A stretch of 55,809 nt of DNA, from the NCBI GenBank assembly GCA_023399275.1, contig JAEWQH010000017.1, forward strand, positions 1 through 55,809. Direction: 5' to 3'. Made by a program: the position numbers and the translations under genes. Of this stretch, positions 1 to 8,747 are shown in pieces. The notes below the pieces were generated by a model. It saw only the letters and a program-made list of their open reading frames with translations. It was not told the origin of the DNA and searched no databases. How positions within the stretch are numbered: the first letter of the stretch is position 1; every line of letters starts with the position of its first letter. Source of the stretch: Bacillota bacterium. GTDB lineage: Bacteria > Bacillota > Clostridia > Christensenellales > CAG-138.

Positions 1-88
1 TTTGCGGCGTGCATTCGGCGGAGGAATAGCTCGGCACGAGCAGATATTCGGAAAACGTATGCGACGGTTCGTCAAAATAATAAGCCAT
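1..88 (-). CDS. guaB: IMP dehydrogenase, N-terminal fragment (runs off window start)
   Basis: The first 29 residues read on the minus strand (MAYYFDEPSHTFSEYLLVPS...) match the N-terminus of the long Clostridia-type IMP dehydrogenase, which oxidises IMP to XMP in guanine nucleotide synthesis. ATG is at 88-86, preceded by a GAAAGGAA ribosome binding site. The rest, including the Bateman domains and catalytic cysteine loop, lies outside the window, so the call rests on the N-terminus alone. It is divergent from the IclR gene and the two share a 273-bp control region. Confidence 0.75.
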   Translation of the reverse strand, partial: MAYYFDEPSHTFSEYLLVPSYSSAECTPQ

Positions 89-245
89 GACGGTTCCTTT
101 CGGTCGGGATTGCGAGTGATCGCGCCACGCGGCGCTGCAAAGGGGTCGGTTTGTTTCGTAAGAGTATACGCCGGAACGGTGCGCGGAGAAACCTCCGAAT
201 CAATTGTTTTGTATAGTTGAATTATGATTCAGCATTGCGCAACTC

Positions 246-281
246 AATAGGTGCACCCGGCACCGTTGCACCTATTATAAT
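246..281 (+). promoter_or_regulatory. Inverted repeat overlapping a -10 box, upstream of the IclR gene
   Basis: Perfect 10-bp arms AATAGGTGCA (246-255) and TGCACCTATT (267-276) are separated by 11 bp. The right arm runs into a consensus TATAAT at 276-281; no good -35 is visible. A dyad placed on the -10 fits repression, most simply autoregulation by the adjacent IclR protein or control of divergent guaB. This is inference from position. The rest of 89-361 holds the guaB 5' leader and nothing else recognisable. Confidence 0.5.
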
Positions 282-361
282 ATGATACAATGAAAAAAAC
301 AAACACCGCGTCAGCATCGCGCAACACGCCGGCGATTGCGGCGCGGAGAAGGAGGACCCCG

Positions 362-1138
362 ATGCCCGAAAACAGCCACAAAGTCCATGCGGTTGAAAAG
401 GCGATTCAGTTGTTGGACTGCTTCTGGCGCGAAAAACGGCCGATGTCCCTGACCGAGCTGAGCCGCATGACCGGCTGGCCCAAGAGCACCGTGCATAACC
501 TGCTCGCTTCCATGATGGACTCCGCCGTCGTGGAGCAAAGCCCTGCGGACGGCAAATACCGCCTTGGACTGCATCTGTTTGAATACGGCTGCGTGATCTC
601 CGAGCACTGGAATGTGGTCAAGCTCGCCCGGCCGCACCTCAACGCGCTCGTGGCAAAGACGGGAGAATCCGTCTACCTCGCCTCGCTCAACGCCGATACG
701 CTGCTTATCGTGGACAGCGCGGAGCCAAACAACGTGTTTCGCGTGGCCTCTACGGTCGGCACGCGCCTGCCCGTACACTGCACCTCGCAGGGCAAGGCGA
801 TCCTCGCGCATCAGGACGCGGCAAACGTGCGCCGTATCCTCAAACGCGCAGGCATGAAAAGCTACACTGTGGATACAATCAAGAGCGCGGATGCTTACCT
901 CGAGCAGCTCCGCCTTGTGCGCCAGGCGGGCCTCGCCTCGGAGTTTGAAGAGTATCGCAACGGCATGTGCTCGTTTGCCGCGCCGATCTTCGACTACGAG
1001 GGCGCCTGCGTCTCGGCGGTCGGCATCGTTTGCTTTCTCCACTCCGGCGATCGAAAGTCCGCCGTCTCCGCCGAGACGCTGCAGGCGCTGAAAAACACCG
1101 CGGAGGCGATCTCGACCGAGCTGGGCTGGCACGGGTAA
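362..1138 (+). CDS. IclR-family transcriptional regulator
   Basis: The 258-residue protein has the IclR layout: an N-terminal winged helix-turn-helix (about residues 8-70, recognition helix around GWPKSTVHNLL) and a C-terminal GAF-like effector domain (about 80-250). ATG 362 is preferred over an in-frame ATG at 290 because AAGGAGGA lies about 6 bp before it and it gives the usual family length. IclR proteins often control aromatic or sugar catabolism and bind small organic acids. Its only neighbour here is divergent guaB, so its target is unknown. A second IclR gene at 44390 heads the catechol operon. Confidence 0.85.
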   Translation: MPENSHKVHAVEKAIQLLDCFWREKRPMSLTELSRMTGWPKSTVHNLLASMMDSAVVEQSPADGKYRLGLHLFEYGCVISEHWNVVKLARPHLNALVAKTGESVYLASLNADTLLIVDSAEPNNVFRVASTVGTRLPVHCTSQGKAILAHQDAANVRRILKRAGMKSYTVDTIKSADAYLEQLRLVRQAGLASEFEEYRNGMCSFAAPIFDYEGACVSAVGIVCFLHSGDRKSAVSAETLQALKNTAEAISTELGWHG

Positions 1139-1186
1139 GTCTTGCCGCCCTCGCTGCGCCGCCACAGCACGCGGACACGGCCGTAC

Positions 1187-1227
1187 GAAAAAAGCTCCCA
1201 AACCACGTTCGGTTCGGGAGTTTTTTC
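1187..1227. terminator. Bidirectional intrinsic terminator
   Basis: GCTCCCAAACC pairs with GGTTCGGGAG (one mismatch) around a short loop, flanked by A6 on the left and T6 on the right, so it can act on both strands. It ends the IclR gene (plus) and the transglutaminase operon (minus). The remaining 1228-1432 shows no gene; it carries a copy of a 16-mer also found before the IclR gene (see findings). Confidence 0.8.
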
Positions 1228-1432
1228 ATGCGGCGCGCGCTGCCCTCTTGCGCTTGAAATCCGGTTGGCCAATGATGCTCTGTAGGAGGAAAGCTTGCCC
1301 GTGGCGCGCCGGAGTGCGCCGCGTAACCCCATCATAGCGCCGCGTTTGCGCGGATGGCGGGTTTCCCCGTTTGATTGCGCGATGCGAAACGATTTTTCAG
1401 CATTGTGCAACGTCGGAGAGCGCCCTGCCCCG

Positions 1433-4045
1433 CTACAGCGCCGGATATCGCCAGCGGAAGAGCAGGCGTTTGAGCCGTGGCAGGCGCGCCGGCAGCGCGC
1501 CGGTCAACGCGCGTACAAAGGCGAGCGCTTCGTCGCGCTCCCGCCGGGGGCATGCCCGTCCCGAGAAACGCGCCCGCTGCGCAGAGAGCAGCAGGGACTC
1601 CAGCGCTGCGCGGTCTGCTTGGGGGATCTGCCCGGAGACAGCCTGCGCATATTGCTCCGGCGCAGCCAGCGGTTCCATCGCAGGCGCGCCTGCAAAGCGC
1701 AGCATGCTCAGCGCATAGCGCGCGATGTTGAGCACGGCTGCGTTGGCGTCTTTTTGCAGGAAGCGGCCCAGCAGGCGCTTGCGTGCGGCGTTTCGCAGAC
1801 CGTAGGCCAGCAGCGGCAGGCCGGCTGCGGCCAGCAGCGCAAAGATCGGCCAGAGCGGCAGGCTGGCGGATTGCCCGCCGTCGCCTTCCGCGCCGGTATC
1901 GTCCGCGCCTTCGCTGTCCTCGGAGGCGCCGTCCTGTGCGCCTTCGCCCGTGGGCGCTGGCGTCGGGGTGATTTGCCCTTCTGCTTCGCCCTGCGTTTGC
2001 TGCGGCGTGTCCTCCGGCGCGGGGGTTCCGCTCTCCGCCTCCGCGGTTGCGTCCGGCGTCGGCTCCTCCGTCGGTTCGGGCGTCGGTTCGGGTGTCGGTT
2101 CCGGCGTGGTTTCGGCCGGGGAGGCCGTCGGCGTAGCGGAGGAGGTCTCGCTGTTGCTCGAGGCGCCCTTGGTCATCTCCACCGGCACCCACTCCAGCAG
2201 CGAGGGGTCGAATACCTCAACCCATGCGTGCGCATGCGTATCCTCGATGTCGATATAGCCCTCCGCATCCGGCTCTTTCTCATAGTCCTTCTGAACGATG
2301 ATATAGCCCTCCGCATAGCGCGCGGGGATGCCGAGCGCACGCAGCAGCACCGTCGCCGTCGTGGCAAAGTGTACACAGTAGCCGCTCTGCGCATCCTGTA
2401 AAAACCAGGTGGCAAAATCCACGCCGGCCGGACGCTGCGGCGGAGAATAATCGTAGGAACAGCGCTCAAAGAGCAGCGAACGAATCGCCTGGCACGTCTG
2501 CGCAAGATTCAGCGCGTCTGCGTCCATGCTCCGGCTGATGCCGTAGGTCTGCAGCAGCGCCTCGGCCGCCGCGCGCGTGTCGTCCGGCAGTGCGGTGTAG
2601 GTGTCGAAAAGATAGTCGATATAGGCGCTTGCCGTGCGACGCAGGCTCTCCGCTTCGCTGCCGGACGCACCCGAAAGCCCGTTTGCAGAGCCCGCAGCCG
2701 ACTGATAGGCGCTCTCAATCCCGCCGGATGCACCGGAGACGGAATAGAGCGCCATGCCGACCGGGATCGCCTCCAGCGTGTACTCGGAGGAGGCGGCGGA
2801 GGATGTGAACGCCAGCGCGGTATCCTGCACATAACCCGCGTTTTCGATCTCATCCGCGCGCGTAACAAGCCCCGGCGGCGTCCAGATGGACCGCGCCGTG
2901 GCTGAGACGTTGCGAACGGAGAGCGTATAGGCATTTTGCGCCGTGCCGCCAAGCGAGGCCACGGACGCGAGCAAATTCTGCGGCGCGGTCTCAAGCGAAT
3001 CCGCCAGCGCGCTGAATTCACCGGAGGAAACGCTCTCCCACCCATCCCCGGTGTAGACCGTTCCGGCGTAATCCCTCAGGTACAGGGAGTATTCGCCGGA
3101 GACGCGTACCTTGAGCACAGTGCCGCCGGAGAAGCGGATGGAGGAAAGGCTCGTAAGGTCGCCGCGCGTGAGCCCGTCGTTGCTGCGCCAGAATGCATCC
3201 TTGCCGATATCGAGGGCGAATATCTTTTGCTGCAGCGCCTCGATCGCATCCGGTCGCTGATATCCTTCCTGCGGCAGCAGGAGGGAGGAGAGCAGCGCTG
3301 CGAGCGCAATCAGCGGCAGCGTGAGCAGCGAGAGCGAATGCTGCGCTGTGCGCTGCGCCATCAGATCCGCCTTGCGCCTGTTCTGCGGCACGTAGACGCC
3401 CGCGCGCGGCGCGGTCTGTGCCCGGCGCGCATTGTTGAAGGCGAAGAGCATCATGTGAGCGGCAAACAGCATAAAAAACGGCAGCCGCGCCGGAGACAGC
3501 AGGTAAAACGGCGCGGGCAGCAGCGCGGGCAGCGTGGCGAGCGCAAGCCCCGGCACGCTGGGTTGGCTGACGATGAAAAACGCGGAGAAAAACGATACGA
3601 CAAACAGCAGCGCCTGGGCCGCACGCGTCATCAGCAGCAGCGCCTGCTCCGCCTCCGCAGGCTGGAGGAGCAACTGCAGCGCTTCCGGCAGTTGCAGCGA
3701 AAGCGGCAGTATCACCTGTTCGACGAGCAGCAGCATGCCCTGCAGCAGGTCGGATGCGTGAAAGGCCCCGTATCCGACGGCGAACAGCAGGCAGATCAGC
3801 GCAAAAAGGCCGCTTCTTCTGACGGAGAATACCGCAAGAAACAGCAGCGAGAACACCACCGCGCTTGCAGTGAGCTTTACGGCGGGCAGGTCGAGCTGAT
3901 AGCTCGTCAGCAGGCAGAAAAGAAACCCGACCACCGCCAGCAGCAGCACCGCAAACTGCTGCAGCAGGCGCAGCAGCAGCGCACTCGTGCTCTCCCGCGC
4001 CAGGGTCGGTGCGCCGCGCCGCGGCGTGCGTTTTTGCGCGCTCAT
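1433..4045 (-). CDS. Membrane-bound transglutaminase-like protein (TgpA/DUF3488 type)
   Basis: The 870-residue protein begins with about six or seven hydrophobic segments (to about residue 265), then an extracytoplasmic region with a transglutaminase-core domain: Cys557 in GYCVHF, His near 603 in DTHAHAW, and a Glu in PVEMT where the triad acid normally sits. A low-complexity Pro/Thr/Glu linker, one more membrane helix and a basic cytoplasmic tail follow. ATG 4045 overlaps the upstream stop by 4 bp (ATGA), so an upstream in-frame ATG at 4114 is not needed. TgpA-like proteins are normally encoded with DUF58 and MoxR, as here. The substrate is unknown; an envelope role is inferred. Confidence 0.88.
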   Translation of the reverse strand: MSAQKRTPRRGAPTLARESTSALLLRLLQQFAVLLLAVVGFLFCLLTSYQLDLPAVKLTASAVVFSLLFLAVFSVRRSGLFALICLLFAVGYGAFHASDLLQGMLLLVEQVILPLSLQLPEALQLLLQPAEAEQALLLMTRAAQALLFVVSFFSAFFIVSQPSVPGLALATLPALLPAPFYLLSPARLPFFMLFAAHMMLFAFNNARRAQTAPRAGVYVPQNRRKADLMAQRTAQHSLSLLTLPLIALAALLSSLLLPQEGYQRPDAIEALQQKIFALDIGKDAFWRSNDGLTRGDLTSLSSIRFSGGTVLKVRVSGEYSLYLRDYAGTVYTGDGWESVSSGEFSALADSLETAPQNLLASVASLGGTAQNAYTLSVRNVSATARSIWTPPGLVTRADEIENAGYVQDTALAFTSSAASSEYTLEAIPVGMALYSVSGASGGIESAYQSAAGSANGLSGASGSEAESLRRTASAYIDYLFDTYTALPDDTRAAAEALLQTYGISRSMDADALNLAQTCQAIRSLLFERCSYDYSPPQRPAGVDFATWFLQDAQSGYCVHFATTATVLLRALGIPARYAEGYIIVQKDYEKEPDAEGYIDIEDTHAHAWVEVFDPSLLEWVPVEMTKGASSNSETSSATPTASPAETTPEPTPEPTPEPTEEPTPDATAEAESGTPAPEDTPQQTQGEAEGQITPTPAPTGEGAQDGASEDSEGADDTGAEGDGGQSASLPLWPIFALLAAAGLPLLAYGLRNAARKRLLGRFLQKDANAAVLNIARYALSMLRFAGAPAMEPLAAPEQYAQAVSGQIPQADRAALESLLLSAQRARFSGRACPRRERDEALAFVRALTGALPARLPRLKRLLFRWRYPAL

Positions 4046-5262
4046 GACTCCGCCTCCGTCTCCGTCCCGGGAATCCGGCCGTTGAGCAGCTGCACCTCGC
4101 AGCCGAGATCGCACAGCGCATCCGCAGTCTTGTCGTCGCAGCGCTCGGGCATCAGGGTCAGGCGCCGGCAGACACCCATGTCGGTCAGCGCCGCAAGCAG
4201 GCGCGCGCCCGTGTCATCGCCCGGAGCATTCCAAACGCTGCCCGCGAGAAGATAGACCAGGTGCGTATCCGAACGCGCCGCACCCTCGGCGGCAAAGCGC
4301 GAGAGCGTGCTCCAGCGCGCCTGCCCCGGCAGGGCGAGCAGGTCGTGCAGCACGGAGGCCAGCGCCTCCGGCCCCGTGACGGGGATGGTGCGCAGGCCGC
4401 CCTCCTCGCCGATCCAACTGACGGAGTGCGTAACCTCCCGCGCCATGAGATACTCCGAAAACGCGAGCATGGTGCCGAGCATGGCTTCCGCAGCGTCCGG
4501 AGTCGCATCCTCGCGCAGTTCCAGCAGAAAATGCAGCGAGGGATTGAGCGGCAACCCGAACTCGCGGACGATCAGGCGGTTCATGCGCCCGCTGAGCTTC
4601 CAGTGCACGCTGTGGCGCGGGTCGCCCTCGCGGTAATCGCGCAGCTGGAAGATCTCGGAAGGATCTCCCCCCGCCTTTTCGGTGGAATAGTGCGCACTGT
4701 CCAGGCCGAGATCCGCCGCCTCGTCCGTCTGGATGCTGCGCGTCTGCAGCTCCGGCAGCACATAGACGCTGCCCGCGGGCGCGGCTCCGTTTTTCGGCGG
4801 CACGTTCAGCGCAAAGAGCCCGAGCGCATCGAGCACCTGCACGCGGCGCACCAGCAGGTCCACCCGGCCGCAATGCGCCATCTTGACCGCGGGCTGCATG
4901 GCATGCGCGCGCATCGGACCGAGCGAAAACTGCACGACATCCTCCGCGGACTCCATGTAGCGATCCCCCACGCGGCCGAGCACATTGTGCCGCTCCAGCG
5001 TGAAACGCACCCCCGCGCAGGGCAGGGGGCTGTTGTTGCGCGCGAGCAGGCGGATGCCGCAGATGCCCTTCGGCATGATATCATCCTCAACCTCCAGCGC
5101 GTAGCACAGGCGCCGGCGCACGGGAAGCGCCGCCAGCAGCGAGATCAGCGGCAGCACGAGCAGAAAGATCAACAGCAGATGAAACAGATACAGGTCAAAC
5201 AGAACAAACAGAATAAACGCGAAAAAAACCGCGTATGTATACAAAATCCGGTTGCCGGCCAT
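4042..5262 (-). CDS. DUF58 domain-containing membrane protein
   Basis: The 406-residue protein has two adjacent N-terminal membrane helices (about residues 8-48) and a cytoplasmic DUF58 domain carrying the family signature DPRHSVHWKLSGR near residue 215-230. DUF58 proteins have a von Willebrand A-like fold and are found with MoxR AAA+ ATPases, which are thought to act on them as chaperones. The gene starts 5 bp after the MoxR stop and overlaps the transglutaminase gene by 4 bp, so the three are translated as one operon. The exact role is not known. Confidence 0.88.
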   Translation of the reverse strand: MAGNRILYTYAVFFAFILFVLFDLYLFHLLLIFLLVLPLISLLAALPVRRRLCYALEVEDDIMPKGICGIRLLARNNSPLPCAGVRFTLERHNVLGRVGDRYMESAEDVVQFSLGPMRAHAMQPAVKMAHCGRVDLLVRRVQVLDALGLFALNVPPKNGAAPAGSVYVLPELQTRSIQTDEAADLGLDSAHYSTEKAGGDPSEIFQLRDYREGDPRHSVHWKLSGRMNRLIVREFGLPLNPSLHFLLELREDATPDAAEAMLGTMLAFSEYLMAREVTHSVSWIGEEGGLRTIPVTGPEALASVLHDLLALPGQARWSTLSRFAAEGAARSDTHLVYLLAGSVWNAPGDDTGARLLAALTDMGVCRRLTLMPERCDDKTADALCDLGCEVQLLNGRIPGTETEAES

Positions 5263-5267
5263 GGGGA

Positions 5268-6197
5268 TTATACCGCGACGGGCGCCTGCACCTGCGTCAG
5301 CGCCCGCTTGGCGAGCTGCTGTTCGCTGATGCCGCTGACCAGCGCGCGCGGGCTGAGCTGGATGCGGTGCGCGGCGACGCTCTCAAACACCAGCTGCACG
5401 TCCTGCGGGATCAGGTAATCGCGCCCGGAGAGGTATGCCGCGGCCTTGCTCATGCGCAGCAGCGAAATGGTTCCGCGCGGGCTGACGCCGATGCGGATGG
5501 CGCTCTGCGCGCGTGTCCACCCGGCAAGCTCGGTGATGTAGGCAAACAACGCCTCGGAGACATAGATCGACTCCACCTCACGCTGCATCAGGATCAGATC
5601 CTGCGGGGTGATCACGCGGCTGACGGAGTCGAGCGAAACCGCGTTCTGGTGGCGGCGCAGCATCTCCATCTCGCTCCTGCGGTCGGGATACCCCATGGAA
5701 AGGCGCACCATAAAGCGATCCAACTGGGATTCCGGCAGCGGCTGCGTGCCGGAGGAGCCGGCGGGGTTCTGCGTGGCGATCACGAGAAACGGCTGTGGCA
5801 CGGCGCGGGTCACCCCGTCCACCGTGATGCTGTTTTCTTCCATGACCTCCAGCAGGGCGGACTGCGTCTTGCTCGACGCGCGGTTGATCTCGTCCGCAAG
5901 AAAAAGGTTGCACATAGCGGCGCCGGGCACGTAGACGCCCGCCGCTCCGCCGGTCTGTATCGTGTTGTAGCCGGTGATGTCCGAAGGCATCACGTCCGGC
6001 GTAAACTGCATGCGTTTATACGAGAGGTCCATCGTCCGCGAAAAGGCAAGGGCCATGGTGGTTTTGCCGACGCCCGGCACATCCTCCAGCAGAACATGCC
6101 CCTGCGCGAGCATCGCCATAAGTATGCTGGCGATGACGGCGTCTTTGCCGACGACGACCTTGCGAACCTGGCCGACGATTTCCTGCACTTGCTGCAT
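5268..6197 (-). CDS. MoxR-family AAA+ ATPase
   Basis: The 309-residue ATPase has Walker A GVGKTT in EDVPGVGKTT, Walker B LFLADEINR and sensor-1 ATQNP, the MoxR signature set. MoxR ATPases are thought to remodel or activate partner proteins, here the DUF58 and transglutaminase proteins next in the operon. ATG 6197 is chosen (AGAGGA lies 11 bp before it; an adjacent TTG would be 8 bp away). The reading frame continues upstream to 6338, but that stretch holds the promoter and is not family-like. Confidence 0.9.
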   Translation of the reverse strand: MQQVQEIVGQVRKVVVGKDAVIASILMAMLAQGHVLLEDVPGVGKTTMALAFSRTMDLSYKRMQFTPDVMPSDITGYNTIQTGGAAGVYVPGAAMCNLFLADEINRASSKTQSALLEVMEENSITVDGVTRAVPQPFLVIATQNPAGSSGTQPLPESQLDRFMVRLSMGYPDRRSEMEMLRRHQNAVSLDSVSRVITPQDLILMQREVESIYVSEALFAYITELAGWTRAQSAIRIGVSPRGTISLLRMSKAAAYLSGRDYLIPQDVQLVFESVAAHRIQLSPRALVSGISEQQLAKRALTQVQAPVAV

Positions 6198-6251
6198 CAA
6201 AGCGTATATCCTCTTACCATCACAAAATCCGCGATCCCGCGGTGCACCCAT

Positions 6252-6257
6252 ATTATA
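6252..6257 (-). promoter_or_regulatory. -10 box for the MoxR operon
   Basis: A consensus TATAAT reads on the minus strand about 55 bp before the MoxR start. A possible -35 (TTGCCC) is 19 bp upstream, longer than ideal. Confidence 0.5.
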
Positions 6258-6414
6258 ACAGTCTAGCGGCGGAGAAGGGCAAGAGTATTGCAAGAATGTA
6301 TACAAATTTGAAACTTGCTCCGCCGCGCCGGCGCACAACGTTTGTCGATGCGTGCGGCAACGGCGGTTTTTTCGTCACTTTTTTCGCCGGCGCGCCCGCA
6401 GGGGCACCGGGGAG

Positions 6415-6423
6415 TGCTATAAT
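6415..6423 (+). promoter_or_regulatory. Extended -10 promoter for the MFS gene
   Basis: TGCTATAAT is an extended -10 (TG-N-TATAAT) with no recognisable -35, about 60 bp before the MFS start. The same nine bases precede the sensor kinase gene at 11459. Confidence 0.55.
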
Positions 6424-6483
6424 AGAGTTCTCTGCCGCGCAAAATGGCACCGCGCAAGATTATCGGAGGAGGAGAGGCGCGCC

Positions 6484-7731
6484 TTGGCTACCCAACGCCA
6501 GCTCAAAGCGGGGCTAAACAACCCGTTTCTCTCGCTGAAACACGCAAACTACCGCTACTATTTTTTCGGGATGTGTATCTCCACCATCGGCACGTGGATG
6601 CAGAATACCGCGCAGCCATGGCTGGCGTATTCGCTGACGGAGTCCGCGCTGCTGCTGAGCGTGGTCAGCGCGCTGCAGTTTGTGCCCGCGCTGCTGTTTT
6701 CGCTCTTTGCCGGTGTGCTGATCGACCGCCTGCCCAAGAAGCGGATGCTCATCATCACGCAGTCGCTGCTGCTGGTGATCACATTCGCACTGTGGCTGCT
6801 GGCACATTCCGGCGAGATACGGTATTGGCACCTGCTCGTCACGGCGACGCTGCTCGGGCTGGTCAACACGCTCGACATGCCGCTGCGGCACGCATTCGTC
6901 GTGGAGATGGTCGGGCACGACGACCTCATGAACGCCATTGGGCTCAATTCGCTTACCTTCAATGTCGCGCGCATGCTCGGCCCCTCCGCGGCGGGCCTTC
7001 TGATGGGCGCGTTCGGCGTTTCCGCCTGTTTTTTGATCAACTCGATCAGCTTCGGCGCGGTGCTCGTCAGCCTCTTTTTCATCCATCCGATCGTCTGCGC
7101 CGTCCCCGAAGAGGAAAAGAAGCCCCAGGGCGTGTTTGAAAGCATCCTCGAGGGGCTTCGATACATCCGCCGAAACGAAACGCTGTTTATCACGCTGCTG
7201 TTGATGACCGGGGTCTCCACCTTTGCGCTCAACTACAGCGTGACCATACCCGTGTTTGCCCGGCAGATCCTGGGTCTGGCGGAGACAGGCTACGGCGTGC
7301 TGCTCTCCGCACTCGGTGCGGGCGCGCTGCTGGGCGCGCTGCTCGTCGCCGCGCTGAGCAAATCCGGCCCAAACCGGTTTATCCTCCATGTGCTGCCCGC
7401 GTTGTCGGGCGTGATTCTGATCCTGATCGGCTTCACCAGCCGGTTCTTCACCACCGCGCTGGCGATCGCCATCGGCGGATTTGTATTCTTTACCTACCTT
7501 TCCACCGCCAACTCCAACCTGCAGATCCACACGCAGGATCGCTTTCGCGGCCGCGTGATGAGCGTCTACGCGCTCATTGTCTCGGGAACGGGGCCGATCG
7601 GAAGCCTCTTCGTGGGTGCGGCGGATAACTGGTTTGGCGCGCGCATGGGGTATATTGCCAGCGGTGTCGCCCTGCTGGCGTTCATCCTGCCGGTCTACGC
7701 CATGATGTTCCTGCGGCGAAACCGGGTGTAA
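6484..7731 (+). CDS. MFS transporter (EntS/MFS_3-like exporter)
   Basis: The 415-residue protein has about 12 hydrophobic segments and the MFS loop-2/3 signature LIDRLPKKRMLI. Its N-terminus (LKHANYRYYFFGMCISTIGTWMQ) is typical of the MFS_3 exporters that include the enterobactin exporter EntS. The start is a TTG at 6484, set by GGAGGAGGAG 11 bp before it; the upstream part of the reading frame is Arg-rich and overlaps the promoter. The substrate cannot be told from the sequence. It is monocistronic. Confidence 0.85.
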   Translation: MATQRQLKAGLNNPFLSLKHANYRYYFFGMCISTIGTWMQNTAQPWLAYSLTESALLLSVVSALQFVPALLFSLFAGVLIDRLPKKRMLIITQSLLLVITFALWLLAHSGEIRYWHLLVTATLLGLVNTLDMPLRHAFVVEMVGHDDLMNAIGLNSLTFNVARMLGPSAAGLLMGAFGVSACFLINSISFGAVLVSLFFIHPIVCAVPEEEKKPQGVFESILEGLRYIRRNETLFITLLLMTGVSTFALNYSVTIPVFARQILGLAETGYGVLLSALGAGALLGALLVAALSKSGPNRFILHVLPALSGVILILIGFTSRFFTTALAIAIGGFVFFTYLSTANSNLQIHTQDRFRGRVMSVYALIVSGTGPIGSLFVGAADNWFGARMGYIASGVALLAFILPVYAMMFLRRNRV

Positions 7732-7762
7732 CGCGCCGCGGCCCGACAAGCGGCCGCCCGCA

Positions 7763-7819
7763 AAACAAAAAGACGGCTCCCGATCCCCCGGCACTCTTGG
7801 CCGGCGGACACCGGGAGCC
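7763..7819 (-). terminator. Intrinsic terminator of the carbohydrate ABC operon
   Basis: On the minus strand, GGCTCCCG and CGGGAGCC arms with an inner GC-rich stem are followed by GTCTTTTTG. It sits about 55 bp past the last permease gene and is convergent with the MFS gene. Confidence 0.75.
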
Positions 7820-7872
7820 TCTGTCAATCCTTGAGGCAGCGCGGCAAAGAACATGCAGGCGGGGCTGCGCGC

Positions 7873-8745
7873 TCAGCCCTTGACCGCGCCCAACGTAACA
7901 CCCTTGATAAAGTATTTTTGGAATGCGACGAAGAGCAGCACGATCGGCAGCGCCGCGACGCACCCGCCCGCCATAGCCAGGCCATAGTTGATGATGCTCG
8001 CCCCGCCGGATGCGTTGCGGATCAGTACCGAAAGCCCGACATTCATGGTCCACATCTCCTGGCGTTTGAGGATGATGAGCTGCCACATGAAGTCGCCCCA
8101 GCTCTGCAGGAACATGATGATCGCGAGCGTCGCAATGGAGGGTTTCACCAGCGGCAGCACCACGCGCGTGAAAATCTTGATCTCACCCGCGCCTTCGACC
8201 TGCGCATATTCGATCAGCTCGTTTGGAACCTCCTGCATGAACTGGCGCATCATGAATATGCCGTACGGCCAGCTGATCATCGGCAGGATCACGCCCCAGT
8301 AGCTATTGACCAGCCCGAGCTTTTTCACCGTGAGAAACAGCGGGATCAGCGAGGCCTGCTTCGGCAGCATCATCGTCGCGATCACCAGAAGGAAGATCCA
8401 CTTCTTGCCCGGAAACTCCTTCTTTGCAAACACATAGCCCATCATGCAGCTGATCAAAACCGCAAACACCGTCGTAACGGTCGAGATGAAGATGCTGCTA
8501 AACATCCACCGGCCGACCGGAAAGCTGGACGTGAACAGATCGATATAGTTCTTGAGCGTCGGATTTTCCGGGAAGAGCTCCGGCGTCGCCATCGCGCCAA
8601 TCATCTCGCGGAAGGAGCCGACCAGCATGAAATACAGCGGCATGAGGAAGAAGATCGCCGCGAGGACGATGAACACATACTGCACCGATGTGGAGATGCG
8701 CTGCGACTGCTTCGTCGTGCAGCGCAGGGGTTTCGTCTTGCTCAT
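7873..8745 (-). CDS. Carbohydrate ABC transporter permease (MalG-like, CUT1)
   Basis: The 290-residue inner-membrane permease has about six membrane segments and the EAA loop (VEGAGEIKIFTRVVLPL) that contacts the ATPase. ATG 8745 is set by AAGGAGGT and follows the first permease by 2 bp. It forms the channel with the MalF-like partner. No ATPase is encoded here; CUT1 systems in Bacillota commonly share a single MsmX-type ATPase encoded elsewhere. Confidence 0.9.
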   Translation of the reverse strand: MSKTKPLRCTTKQSQRISTSVQYVFIVLAAIFFLMPLYFMLVGSFREMIGAMATPELFPENPTLKNYIDLFTSSFPVGRWMFSSIFISTVTTVFAVLISCMMGYVFAKKEFPGKKWIFLLVIATMMLPKQASLIPLFLTVKKLGLVNSYWGVILPMISWPYGIFMMRQFMQEVPNELIEYAQVEGAGEIKIFTRVVLPLVKPSIATLAIIMFLQSWGDFMWQLIILKRQEMWTMNVGLSVLIRNASGGASIINYGLAMAGGCVAALPIVLLFVAFQKYFIKGVTLGAVKG

Positions 8746-8747
8746 GC

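Noticed and set aside
2030..2130. Short tandem repeats inside the transglutaminase gene, CRISPR-like at first glance
   Set aside because: They encode the Pro-Thr-Glu linker in frame; no spacers of constant length.
1295..2401. Plus-strand frame of 368 codons with AGGAGG before a TTG start
   Set aside because: It lies antisense to the transglutaminase gene, is Arg-rich and low in complexity, and has no family pattern.
2936..5418. Long plus-strand frames opposite the transglutaminase and DUF58 genes
   Set aside because: Codon shadows of G+C-rich genes; sequences are Arg/Gln/His-rich without domains.
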